This document shows positions 14,639-21,800 of a stretch of DNA of 64,000 nt, one piece after another. This DNA comes from a virus: IMG/VR virus record IMGVR_UViG_3300017963_000204, positions 62,001-126,000 of that record; one strand, written 5' to 3'. The translations under genes were made by a program, and so were the position numbers. The notes beneath the pieces are model-generated. The model did not search any database, was not told where the DNA came from, and worked only from the letters and a program-made list of their open reading frames with translations. Position 1 is the first letter of the stretch; each line of letters begins with the position of its first letter.

Positions 14639-15009
14639 CACAGCTTCCTTTCGTCCACGAGGCCACACGCAACCATGAGCTCTACTGGGATCTCGTTGTC
14701 AACCCGGTGCTCCTGTGCCGGTGCGTCTTTGGTCTCGGAGGGCTTCGGTCGTGGGGGTGGTACGAACTGGTCGACGAGTTGCTCCCTGGGGATGATGTCA
14801 AACCAGTAGTACCCCTTCCGGTCCCTGATGCGCCCGGTCCACTGGGTGCCGTAGGGGTCCTCGATTGTCCAGACCCCCTTGCGGGACCACCGCTTCGCAA
14901 TGTGGATGGCCTGAAACTCATGGATCCAGATGTCTCCAGGAATGAGCTCCGTGTACGTGATGCGCTCCGTGTAGAGCATCGGGAGCAGCTCCTCGATGCG
15001 CATACTCAT
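14638..15009 (-). CDS. Unknown 123-aa protein
   Basis: It starts MSMRIEELLPMLYTERI, overlapping the stop of the tiny membrane peptide gene upstream. A beta-rich core (WSRKGVWTIEDPYGTQW) is followed by a Pro-rich linker and a short helix. The function is unknown. Confidence 0.72.
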   Translation of the reverse strand: MSMRIEELLPMLYTERITYTELIPGDIWIHEFQAIHIAKRWSRKGVWTIEDPYGTQWTGRIRDRKGYYWFDIIPREQLVDQFVPPPRPKPSETKDAPAQEHRVDNEIPVELMVACGLVDERKL

Positions 15010-15089
15010 CAGATCACCTCGTAGAGCAGGAACAGCAAAGCCAAAATCACTGCCGCCCCAAGAATACTCAGTACGATGTCCTTCAGCAT
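15009..15089 (-). CDS. Tiny membrane peptide, 26 aa
   Basis: MLKDIVLSILGAAVILALLF continues LLYEVI: one transmembrane helix and little else. Its stop overlaps the next start (TGATG). It is the first reading frame after the promoter at 15209-15235 and the long leader hairpin, so it is probably real despite its size; phage peptides of this kind can act in lysis or on the host membrane. Confidence 0.6.
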   Translation of the reverse strand: MLKDIVLSILGAAVILALLFLLYEVI

Positions 15090-15104
15090 GACAACCCCCG
15101 AAAG

Positions 15105-15200
15105 AGGTCTCCCAGGGATACGCCAACGACACAGAAGGTCGGTACGGAGGGCGAGGTGGAAGCACAAACTCTCCGTATGGATGCGCTCCCTGGGAGACCT
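15105..15200 (-). promoter_or_regulatory. Structured mRNA leader with 14-bp stem
   Basis: AGGTCTCCCAGGGA at 15105-15118 pairs perfectly with 15187-15200. A second 7-bp stem (TACGGAG/CTCCGTA) lies inside. The structure fills the leader between the promoter and the membrane peptide. Confidence 0.6.
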
Positions 15201-15208
15201 GTCCTGAC

Positions 15209-15235
15209 CTTATACGGTTATGTGCGGATTGTCAA
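15209..15235 (-). promoter_or_regulatory. Promoter of the membrane-peptide operon
   Basis: TTGACA (15230-15235), 15 bases, TATAAG (15209-15214). It overlaps the stop codon of the next upstream gene. Confidence 0.65.
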
Positions 15236-15993
15236 GCACCTTCTGGCGGGTTGTTGTGGGTGTGATCGCGCTCCTCGTCTCTCAGAGCGAACCAGCAGTC
15301 CATGATGTAGGCGCCTTCGGTCTCATCGTCGAAGACCCCCTGTGGAAACGTGTCCGGGCACCGGTCCACCTCTTTGGTTGAGTACTCCAGGAAGTCCCGT
15401 GTCCTCGGGTCGTGAGGGAGATCCTTCACGAAACGTTCGTTGTGGCCCCAACCCTCTCGAGCGGCGCGATCGAGCCTCGCCCGGTCCCCGGTGCGGGGCA
15501 CAGAGGGCGCTCCAGCGGTCAAGCAGCGCTCGACCTCTTCGCCTTTATCGTTGAGCAGGCGGTACGCGCGCGTGCGCGGGAGGAGGCTCCTGAGCCCGTC
15601 GTAGTAGCCCTGTGCGTAGGACTTCCGGCCGGCGGCGCCCACGATGTCCATCCACTTCTGAGCGCCTGGCAACCATGCTTGCACTTGCCACATACCTGTC
15701 ATGGTTTCGAACTCCTCTAGGAGCACATCCCGTCTTGCGAGAGCGGGCAGGACGAGCTCTTCTACGGCAGATTGGAAGGCGCCTCGCAGACCGTCAGCGC
15801 GACTGTAAACGTCTTGGCACAACGAAGCCGGATCCCCAAAGTCGAGGACCGCTCGCCACTGATCAGACGGCTCTCCCCAGAGAGGGTGCATGGAGAGGAT
15901 GAACCGGAGATCCCCCGCTCTCCCGTGGCGCATGTAGTCGCACTCGAAGTCTTTCCAGGACGAAAACCACACCAGCTTCTTCGGTCTTGCCAT
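15232..15993 (-). CDS. Unknown 253-aa protein
   Basis: It starts MARPKKLVWFSSWKDFE. It is rich in Trp, Arg and acidic residues, with a long helical centre and an acidic end (DEERDHTHNNPPEG). It is the last gene of the operon that starts near 17050. No domain is recognised. Confidence 0.75.
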   Translation of the reverse strand: MARPKKLVWFSSWKDFECDYMRHGRAGDLRFILSMHPLWGEPSDQWRAVLDFGDPASLCQDVYSRADGLRGAFQSAVEELVLPALARRDVLLEEFETMTGMWQVQAWLPGAQKWMDIVGAAGRKSYAQGYYDGLRSLLPRTRAYRLLNDKGEEVERCLTAGAPSVPRTGDRARLDRAAREGWGHNERFVKDLPHDPRTRDFLEYSTKEVDRCPDTFPQGVFDDETEGAYIMDCWFALRDEERDHTHNNPPEGA

Positions 15994-16005
15994 GCACGCG
16001 CCTGA

Positions 16006-16293
16006 TCAGTGGACGGTTCCACCGGAATCGTCCTTGGCAAACAAAGAAACGGCCTCGGTCAGCTGCTGGGCGTCCAGGAAAACACGCAGGAGCGCCTTGT
16101 ACTGTTCTTCCGGTATGAGGTTCTTCAGCTCCGACTCGACACTGGTGGACAGGGTCCGAAGCGCGATGGCGCTGCCTACGAGCACGATCGGCCACGGGAT
16201 TCCTCTCTTCAAAAGCTGTTCGACAAACTCCTGATGGCACGCTGTGAAGGCTTTCATAACGGCCTGCATTTCGTGCTTCTCTTCCGGTGTCAT
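16006..16293 (-). CDS. Unknown helical 95-aa protein
   Basis: It starts MTPEEKHEMQAVMKAF at 16293; a hydrophobic stretch PWPIVLVGSAIALRTL in the middle could be a membrane helix or a buried core. It is a small soluble or membrane-associated protein. Confidence 0.7.
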   Translation of the reverse strand: MTPEEKHEMQAVMKAFTACHQEFVEQLLKRGIPWPIVLVGSAIALRTLSTSVESELKNLIPEEQYKALLRVFLDAQQLTEAVSLFAKDDSGGTVH

Positions 16294-16301
16294 GAGCCCC
16301 C

Positions 16302-16526
16302 TCAGTCGAAGACCGGTTCGATCTCGTCCGGCTTTGCAAAGACCCGGCTCAGGTGAGGTCCCTGGGTGAGAACCACCCAGGGAGTGCCCTCCCGGTTCGG
16401 GCTGGCATACCGAGCATGGAGGACTTTCCACACGCGCCCCTGGTACTTCACATGGAGAAGCGGCAACCCGTGCTGTTCGGGATTGTCCACGATCTCTATG
16501 GTCTTCGGCTTCTCGTCTTCTACCAT
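16302..16526 (-). CDS. Unknown 74-aa protein
   Basis: It starts MVEDEKPKTIEIVDNP. Beta-rich (LPLLHVKYQGRVWKV). The start overlaps the end of the Cys-rich gene upstream. Confidence 0.68.
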   Translation of the reverse strand: MVEDEKPKTIEIVDNPEQHGLPLLHVKYQGRVWKVLHARYASPNREGTPWVVLTQGPHLSRVFAKPDEIEPVFD

Positions 16527-17050
16527 GGGTACGGCTCCAGGACTTCGGCGTCTTCGTAGTTCTCGTGCCTCTTTTCGATCTCCCGCTCCTGCTCCTGGGC
16601 TTTCTCGAGACACTTTCTCGAGCAGACAGCGTCGCGTCCGGTCCACTGGCTATTGTGCCAGAGCGGCCACTCGTTCTCACAGGCATCGATGTGCTTGCGG
16701 CAGACCGTGCAGGAGCCCACGACGTTGGGCACGAAGTCCTTGCACAAGAAGGCGAGGGCGCGATTGTATGCGGACTCATTGTCCCAGGATTTCACCATCC
16801 CTTCAACGAACATCATGAGCTCTTCGAACTCATCCGAAGCGTCGTCGTCACGGTCGAGGTCACAGTAGCAGTGGTAGGGCACTGCAGGGGACCACGGGTC
16901 TTCCTGGTAGCCGCCGTCGTGCGCCGCATGAACGCACTGCTTACAAGAGCGGCAGTCACCCTTGCGCCGGAGCTTCTTCTGGAGCTCCTCGAGCGCGACA
17001 CCGTCCCCGAGAAGAACGAGTTTGCGAAGTCTATCATGGTCCTGCTGCAT
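16520..17050 (-). CDS. Cys-rich 176-aa protein with recurring N-terminal module
   Basis: It starts MQQDHDRLRKLVLLGDG (the recurring N-terminal module). Two Cys clusters follow: CRSCKQCVHAAH near 33-44 and CTVCRKH...CSRKC near 115-145, the second like an FCS/TRASH-type zinc site. The ATG follows CCAACGGAGGGGG. Probably a zinc-binding regulator or structural protein. Confidence 0.76.
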   Translation of the reverse strand: MQQDHDRLRKLVLLGDGVALEELQKKLRRKGDCRSCKQCVHAAHDGGYQEDPWSPAVPYHCYCDLDRDDDASDEFEELMMFVEGMVKSWDNESAYNRALAFLCKDFVPNVVGSCTVCRKHIDACENEWPLWHNSQWTGRDAVCSRKCLEKAQEQEREIEKRHENYEDAEVLEPYPW

Positions 17051-17091
17051 CGCCCCCTCCGTTGGTGGCAGCCTCTGGGAACTGTTCGTAC

Positions 17092-17118
17092 CTTATCAGG
17101 ACACCGAAGGATTGTCAA
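17092..17118 (-). promoter_or_regulatory. Promoter of the 17050-15232 operon
   Basis: TTGACA (17113-17118), 15 bases, GATAAG (17092-17097), then the CCAACGGAGGGGG ribosome site at 17053-17065. Confidence 0.65.
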
Positions 17119-17294
17119 GAACCCTTTCGAAAGAGGCCTTCTCTCAGCTCACCCAGGATCTCGGCGGCCTGGGAGTAGAGGTCGTCGGTGGGGGTCTTGT
17201 CGGAGTGGAGCTGTGCCGGCTCGGACTCGGTGCCCCAGCGCTCCAACCCCTGGGTCTCCCGGACGTCTTCGATGAGTTGTTGGATTCGGCTCAT
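17115..17294 (-). CDS. Unknown helical 59-aa protein
   Basis: It starts MSRIQQLIEDVRETQG behind an AGGGAGAG site. Two helices separated by a short linker. The function is unknown. Confidence 0.62.
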   Translation of the reverse strand: MSRIQQLIEDVRETQGLERWGTESEPAQLHSDKTPTDDLYSQAAEILGELREGLFRKGS

Positions 17295-17415
17295 GGTCTC
17301 TCCCTTCAACGTGGGCTACTTCAGAACATGCTCTCTCCACCCTACCGGAGGGGCCTGCGGCGCGTCCAGTCTCCCCAATCTTTAGCGCGCGCATGTGCGC
17401 CCGGCGTGCGGGCGT

Positions 17416-17442
17416 GAGGGTCGAACGATCGTTTTACGATCG
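17416..17442 (-). terminator. Palindromic hairpin at a gene end
   Basis: GAACGATCGT and ACGATCGTTC form a 10-bp stem with a 3-base loop just around the stop of the next gene. No T tract follows, so it is a weak or protein-assisted terminator at best. Confidence 0.45.
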
Positions 17443-17782
17443 TTCGGCTTCGGACTGGAAGCCGCCTTCCGCCTCCCAGTTCCGAGCTTCTTGTTTGGCC
17501 TCCGTAGCCCGAGCTCTCTCTTCGGCTTTGCGCACCCATACGACCAGCTCTCGGACAGAGTCCCGGGTCAGTTCTTCGAGGACCAGCTGGGCGAAGCCGC
17601 CATCTTCGTAGGGACCGGCCACGAAGACGGCTTCGCACCCGTCACGTTCGACCCTGATGACCGCCTTCTCTTCTCCGAACTGCATCTGGCGGAAGATGGT
17701 GAGTGCGTAGAACGTCTCATCAGGTATGAAGAGAGCGGTTCCCTCTCCGATAATCACGGTTCGTTCGGCTGTGTCTGGCATG
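17434..17782 (-). CDS. Unknown 115-aa protein
   Basis: It starts MPDTAERTVIIGEGTAL. A beta-rich N half (AVIRVERDGCEAVFVAG) precedes a charged helix (VRKAEERARATEAKQE). The start overlaps the HAD gene end. Confidence 0.72.
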
Positions 17783-18275
17783 TTCCATCTCCTTGTAGCA
17801 TTTGAATGGCCTTTCGGACGTGCTTGTCCTCGAGCCCTTTTTCCAGGCTGGTCTGTACAAGGCCCCTGCCCACAGGCCTCATGTCGCTGCCATCGTCGAG
17901 GATGACGAAGTGCGTCACCTCGGGGTGCAGCTCCAGCCACTCTCTGATTTCGTCGCCCCTTTGGCGGCTGACCATGGTGGGGTCGTTCCCGGTGCGTCCG
18001 ATGATTTCCCCGGTGACACCGATCCCCTTGAGAATACCCTTGAGCGCTTCGTGCTCGTGGAAGAGCCGCCAGGCACTGGAGATGACGATCTTTGCTCCGG
18101 TGGTGTTCGTGATCCGGTTCAACAGAGGAACGTGACGCACATCCAGCTCCCGTTCGGGGTGGTCGTTGAAGGTCTCCCAAAAGTCGTCCCGCTGGTTCGG
18201 ATACTCCCGCTCGAGGCGCCGCCACATCTGCATGCTGTTGAGCACCCCGTCGATGTCCAGGAAGAGCACTTTCAC
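17754..18275 (-). CDS. HAD-superfamily phosphatase-like protein
   Basis: VKVLFLDIDGVLNS at the N terminus is HAD motif I (DxDGV). VISSAW near residue 65 is motif II and HFVILDDGSDM near 140 is motif IV. The family with DIDGVLN includes RNA/DNA-end phosphatase-like proteins found near nucleic-acid repair genes. A GTG start at 18275 follows an ACGGAGG site. With the RNA ligase nearby, a role in RNA-end repair is possible but inferred. Confidence 0.82.
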   Translation of the reverse strand: MKVLFLDIDGVLNSMQMWRRLEREYPNQRDDFWETFNDHPERELDVRHVPLLNRITNTTGAKIVISSAWRLFHEHEALKGILKGIGVTGEIIGRTGNDPTMVSRQRGDEIREWLELHPEVTHFVILDDGSDMRPVGRGLVQTSLEKGLEDKHVRKAIQMLQGDGTCQTQPNEP

Positions 18276-18412
18276 TTTTTCCTCCGTTTGCGCTTCCGGC
18301 GGCGAGCCGCCCGGGACGGGAACTTCAGCTGGAAGATCACGCACGCGCCCGCGCGGGTGAGACCGCACTGGTAGGTCTCTTTGAAGAACCACCCTTTCCT
18401 GCGGTCGCTCAC
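18272..18412 (-). CDS. Basic 46-aa protein
   Basis: A GTG start at 18412 overlaps the stop of the upstream gene. It ends in RAARRRKRKRRKK, so may bind nucleic acid. The middle, CGLTRAGACVIFQLKF, is hydrophobic. Confidence 0.55.
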   Translation of the reverse strand: MSDRRKGWFFKETYQCGLTRAGACVIFQLKFPSRAARRRKRKRRKK

Positions 18413-18870
18413 GTCTTTTCCTGCTCCCGGATGGCCTTGATGGTGCTCTCGATGTGCTCTTCGATCAGGCGGTCGTAGACCAGTCGGGCAGTGTCCCCGA
18501 CAGCGCTCCAGGAGCACGTGGGACAGTAGAGAGTGTAGTTGTCGTGAGGTTGGCTCTCTTCCATGACTCCCTTGCACCTGGGACAACGCCGGAGCAGGAA
18601 GTCCCGCTCGTAGGCGCAGTCCACGAAGCCCTTGTTGGCCAGGACCGACACGATGCTGAGGTGCAGCTTCTTGACGAGCCCGTTGGGGACGGATTCCTCG
18701 AAGAGAAAGGTCTCCCCGGCGTTGACCACATGGAGCACGATGTCCTTGGCCTCTTCCAGGTCGGAGGCCCGTACTTCAATGCGGAAGACCCCGCCCCTGG
18801 GAATGAACACCGCGCTGTTGTAATCCGTGCGGATCACGGTGTAGGGCTCTTTCTCGGCTGTCATCTTCAT
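18409..18870 (-). CDS. Zinc-ribbon 153-aa protein
   Basis: The N-terminal 90 residues are a mixed alpha/beta domain (VFRIEVRASDLEEAK), then CPRCKG and CPTCSW form a zinc ribbon (~95-120), then a helix. The function is unknown. Confidence 0.75.
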   Translation of the reverse strand: MKMTAEKEPYTVIRTDYNSAVFIPRGGVFRIEVRASDLEEAKDIVLHVVNAGETFLFEESVPNGLVKKLHLSIVSVLANKGFVDCAYERDFLLRRCPRCKGVMEESQPHDNYTLYCPTCSWSAVGDTARLVYDRLIEEHIESTIKAIREQEKT

Positions 18871-19175
18871 GGTTCACCTCCTCTCGATTCCGAGAGGTTG
18901 GGCGGCTTCGTAGCCGTCACGTGTGTTCCGCATTTCCAGCAGTACTGGAAGTCTCGAGGGCTGCCGTTGCTCAACCACGCGAACTCCAGCACCACGCCGC
19001 AGTCCGGGCAGGGCTTTCCTGACACCCCCGAACTGTACTGGTAGCGCAAACGCTCCGCGCCGTCCTTCAGGGCCCTCCTGACTGTGGAGCTCCGGCTCGC
19101 CCCCATGGCCGCTGCGAGGGCGTCCAGGGCGTCCAGGAACTCGTCCTCGACCACGATGTGGATGCGCTTGCTCAT
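18867..19175 (-). CDS. Ribbon-helix-helix protein with zinc ribbon
   Basis: MSKRIHIVVEDEFLDALDAL with ASRSSTVRRAL is a typical ribbon-helix-helix DNA-binding unit (residues 1-50). CPDCG...CWKCG (60-85) is a zinc ribbon. Probably a transcription regulator. Confidence 0.78.
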   Translation of the reverse strand: MSKRIHIVVEDEFLDALDALAAAMGASRSSTVRRALKDGAERLRYQYSSGVSGKPCPDCGVVLEFAWLSNGSPRDFQYCWKCGTHVTATKPPNLSESRGGEP

Positions 19176-19495
19176 GGTTCCTCCTTCTCTACCCAGGGCG
19201 TCCAGATGTGCGGCGGCAGCCGGTGTGCGAGCTCGTAAGGCTTCTGCATCGTCAGGATGATCAGACGCCCGGAGAGGTGGTGGAGATAGACCGCCAGGCG
19301 GCGCAAGAAGAACTTCGTACCGGCCCGCAAGAGGCCTCTCGTGACGATGTACTTGAGCGGACGACACACGTACTTGGGGGGCACTCCGTTCAAGATGAGC
19401 ACTTTCGGCCGCTTCCCCATGCGCCTCTCCATGCACTTGGCACACGCACAGGGGGCGTCTCTCGAGCGCTCCGTGTGGACGTACTCGATTTTCAT
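19172..19495 (-). CDS. Unknown 107-aa protein with Cys motif
   Basis: CACAKCMERRMGKRP (residues ~18-32) is a small metal-binding motif; the rest is basic and mixed alpha/beta. It overlaps both neighbours by 4 bases. Confidence 0.7.
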   Translation of the reverse strand: MKIEYVHTERSRDAPCACAKCMERRMGKRPKVLILNGVPPKYVCRPLKYIVTRGLLRAGTKFFLRRLAVYLHHLSGRLIILTMQKPYELAHRLPPHIWTPWVEKEEP

Positions 19496-19866
19496 GGCTT
19501 CGTGTCCTTGCAGTCGGGGTTGACGGCGTCGAACTTGATCACCTGACCCCCTGGATAGGTAAGCGTGACCTCCATGGACGGAGCGGGCCCGACCGGGTAC
19601 CCGTCCAGCGTGACATACGTGACGTAGAGTCGGTTCTCCTCCGTCTGCGCTGCCAGGACGCAATAGCGGGCGTTGTACGGCTTAACGTGGATGTAGGCGT
19701 CGCCAAGGTCCACAGCCATACCGTCCGCTTCGACCACCGAGATGGTCGCGTGTCCTGATTGCTTCTCCCGGTTGTTGCGCTTCCGCACACGATCGAGCTC
19801 CCACTGGGCAGAAAAGTCGCCGCCTTCGGCCAGCTTCCGCAGTCGTGCGAAGTCGTTGAACTTCAT
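19492..19866 (-). CDS. Unknown 124-aa protein with recurring N-terminal module
   Basis: It starts MKFNDFARLRKLAEGGD, an instance of the shared N-terminal helix pair. A beta-rich C-terminal domain follows (YVTLDGYPVGPAPSME). The function is unknown. Confidence 0.74.
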   Translation of the reverse strand: MKFNDFARLRKLAEGGDFSAQWELDRVRKRNNREKQSGHATISVVEADGMAVDLGDAYIHVKPYNARYCVLAAQTEENRLYVTYVTLDGYPVGPAPSMEVTLTYPGGQVIKFDAVNPDCKDTKP

Positions 19867-20378
19867 GTTTCAAGCTCTCGAAGTCGGAGGGGGTTGGTTT
19901 CGACTCTCTTCATGCCTTCCAGGAGCAGGTCCCGGAGCGCGTCGTACATCTCACTGTCCCGTTCCTGGAGCGCGTGCAGACAACGCTTGCAGGGAGGTCT
20001 CTGGCCCTCCTTGGGCTCCCTCCCGGTACCCTTCCACCACGGCCAGCTCATGTCTGCGGGGACGAAGTGAATCCACTCCCCGTTGATGGGATCTCTCCTA
20101 CACATCGTGAGGTGCTTTCCGCCGATATCGCACAGGTGTCGGGAGTGGTTGGATCGTCCGATCCACTTCAACTTCAGGCCCCGTTCCCAGGTCGCGTAGT
20201 GCACGAGGACCTCCCGGATTGCCATGGCCGAAGTGGCCAGGTCAGTCATCGCTCGGTCCAGGGAAGCCAGGGCGACCTCGTTCACCTGGCCCCTGCGCAC
20301 GAGCGTGATCAACCTGTAGGCCGCTTCCACATCCCCTTGCTTGGCCAATTCGAGCAGTCTCTCGTGCTCTCTCTTCAT
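19863..20378 (-). CDS. Unknown 171-aa protein with recurring N-terminal module
   Basis: It starts MKREHERLLELAKQGD (shared module). The middle has DIGGKHLTMCRRDP, a likely Cys/His site, and PPCKRCLHALQ. A 14-bp palindrome (20151-20164) lies inside the gene. The function is unknown. Confidence 0.74.
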   Translation of the reverse strand: MKREHERLLELAKQGDVEAAYRLITLVRRGQVNEVALASLDRAMTDLATSAMAIREVLVHYATWERGLKLKWIGRSNHSRHLCDIGGKHLTMCRRDPINGEWIHFVPADMSWPWWKGTGREPKEGQRPPCKRCLHALQERDSEMYDALRDLLLEGMKRVETNPLRLRELET

Positions 20379-20725
20379 CGGATCCTCGTTTCCAGAAGCC
20401 GGATGAGCTCCCGGGCAGCCTGGGGCCGAAGCATCAACTGCAAACGAGCGCCCTTCATGTTGACCCGTCTCGCCTCCACCTCGATCTCAAAGCGCCCCAG
20501 GAACGTCTTGATGCGGTCTCCGTCGTTCTTCAGCGATGCGTCGCAGGGGCGGTACACCACCTGCTTCTTCGTCTCGGGCTCGTAGTAATAGTGCTGGTAG
20601 CTATACGTCCCGTCGCGTCTTCGGACCTTCACGCGGACGGGGTCCCGCAGAAAACCGCAGAAGTAGCAGCGGTCTCTACCCTCGAGAGCCTTGGACTCCC
20701 AGGAATGGTGGATCTTGTCAGCCAT
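20375..20725 (-). CDS. Unknown 116-aa protein
   Basis: It starts MADKIHHSWESKALEG, with YFCGFLRDP and a Tyr-rich basic stretch (SYQHYYYEPETKKQ). It might be a small zinc or nucleic-acid-binding protein. Confidence 0.7.
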   Translation of the reverse strand: MADKIHHSWESKALEGRDRCYFCGFLRDPVRVKVRRRDGTYSYQHYYYEPETKKQVVYRPCDASLKNDGDRIKTFLGRFEIEVEARRVNMKGARLQLMLRPQAARELIRLLETRIR

Positions 20726-20993
20726 TGAACGATGCCTTGAGCCGCGCCACGGTCCGCCTCATGAGAGTGCACTCATCACAATGTCCGTGGATGGGTACGA
20801 AGCCTCTCTCCCTCCTCAGTGCGCAAGCTGAACACAAGAGCTCCGAGTCTGGAGACCTCGGGGGAGGCGCTGGAGGGCGGGGTCGTTCCTGTTCCGGGTC
20901 TGGGAAGAGGTACTCACGGAGGTTCGCGCCGTAGGGGCTGCTGTACAGGAGCTGACGGAGCTCACTGCGAGGAACCCCGAGCGCTTCCAGCTC
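20718..20993 (-). CDS. Zinc-binding reading frame directly after an in-frame UAA
   Basis: The frame runs ELEALGVPRSELRQLL..., has LCSACAL and HGHCDECTL as a zinc site and ends KASFNG, overlapping the next start (ATGGCTGA). It is in the same frame as the gene ending at 20994 and no ATG, GTG or TTG is found near its head. Either UAA readthrough, a CTG start at 20988-20990, or an ancestral fusion broken by one stop would explain it. Confidence 0.5.
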   Translation of the reverse strand, partial: ELEALGVPRSELRQLLYSSPYGANLREYLFPDPEQERPRPPAPPPRSPDSELLCSACALRRERGFVPIHGHCDECTLMRRTVARLKASFNG

Positions 20994-21227
20994 TTATATA
21001 CGCTGCGGATTTCCGAAGAGGGCTTCTTCGGCCCGGGCCATGCGGTCCTGGAGCCTCTCATGGCGCATCTTGAGATCCGCCAGCTCGTAAACCACCTCCG
21101 TTATCCAGTTGGGATGAAGCACGCCGCCGCGCCTCAGCTCGGCCTTGAGTTCTTTCTGGAGGGTCTGGTCGGAGATCCTCTTGAAGAGCGCCTCGAGCCG
21201 CTGGATGTGCTGTACGCCCTCGTTCAC
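20994..21227 (-). CDS. Helical 77-aa protein
   Basis: A GTG start at 21227 gives VNEGVQHIQRLEALFKR, then helices ELADLKMRHERLQDRMAR; probably a coiled coil. It overlaps the stop of the upstream gene. Its TAA is followed in frame by another open frame. Confidence 0.65.
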   Translation of the reverse strand: MNEGVQHIQRLEALFKRISDQTLQKELKAELRRGGVLHPNWITEVVYELADLKMRHERLQDRMARAEEALFGNPQRI

Positions 21228-21796
21228 GATCCCTCCTCCATGTCGGCTTTCGTGACCCCTTCGAAGGGGTCGTACAGCTTGGTTCCCACCGCCTGGATGC
21301 CGCACCGGAACACCACGCCCCAGCCGCTTGTCGTCATCGGTGTCCACACCCAGCAGTAGGGCGCGAACACGATGATTCGGACGGTCGTATCTTTGCCGGT
21401 CGCCGTCGCTGCCACGCCGATGTGACGACTCTGTGTCCCGATGGACAGGTTGTTGAGCCGGGTCTTGTCTTCCGTTCGTCCGTGCAGCCTGTAGGACTGA
21501 GCCTCCAGGGAGTAGGCCGAAGGGAGCCCGGGGACTTCTGGTGACAGTATGTGGAAATAGGACTCCGGGAGAATTGCCTCGTAGTCGCTCTGGTACCACA
21601 CCTCGTCACAGCTCGCCGGAACCACCACGCGGTCTATGGGGAATCGCATGGGGATCACCAGCACGTTGTCCGTGAAGTACAGAGACCGAACGAGGTAGTA
21701 GACGTCGCAGTCGGGAACAGGCTCCACCCCGTGCAGGCGCATGGCCGCGTGTGTCGCGAGGACCTGCTTTTCGAGAGCTTCGTGGTCGACGCTCAT
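21224..21796 (-). CDS. Unknown 190-aa protein
   Basis: It starts MSVDHEALEKQVLATHAAM. Beta-rich, with many aromatic residues (YYLVRSLYF, FAPYCWVW). The function is unknown; it lies between the RNA ligase and a set of small proteins. Confidence 0.74.
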   Translation of the reverse strand: MSVDHEALEKQVLATHAAMRLHGVEPVPDCDVYYLVRSLYFTDNVLVIPMRFPIDRVVVPASCDEVWYQSDYEAILPESYFHILSPEVPGLPSAYSLEAQSYRLHGRTEDKTRLNNLSIGTQSRHIGVAATATGKDTTVRIIVFAPYCWVWTPMTTSGWGVVFRCGIQAVGTKLYDPFEGVTKADMEEGS

Positions 21797-21800
21797 CGGG

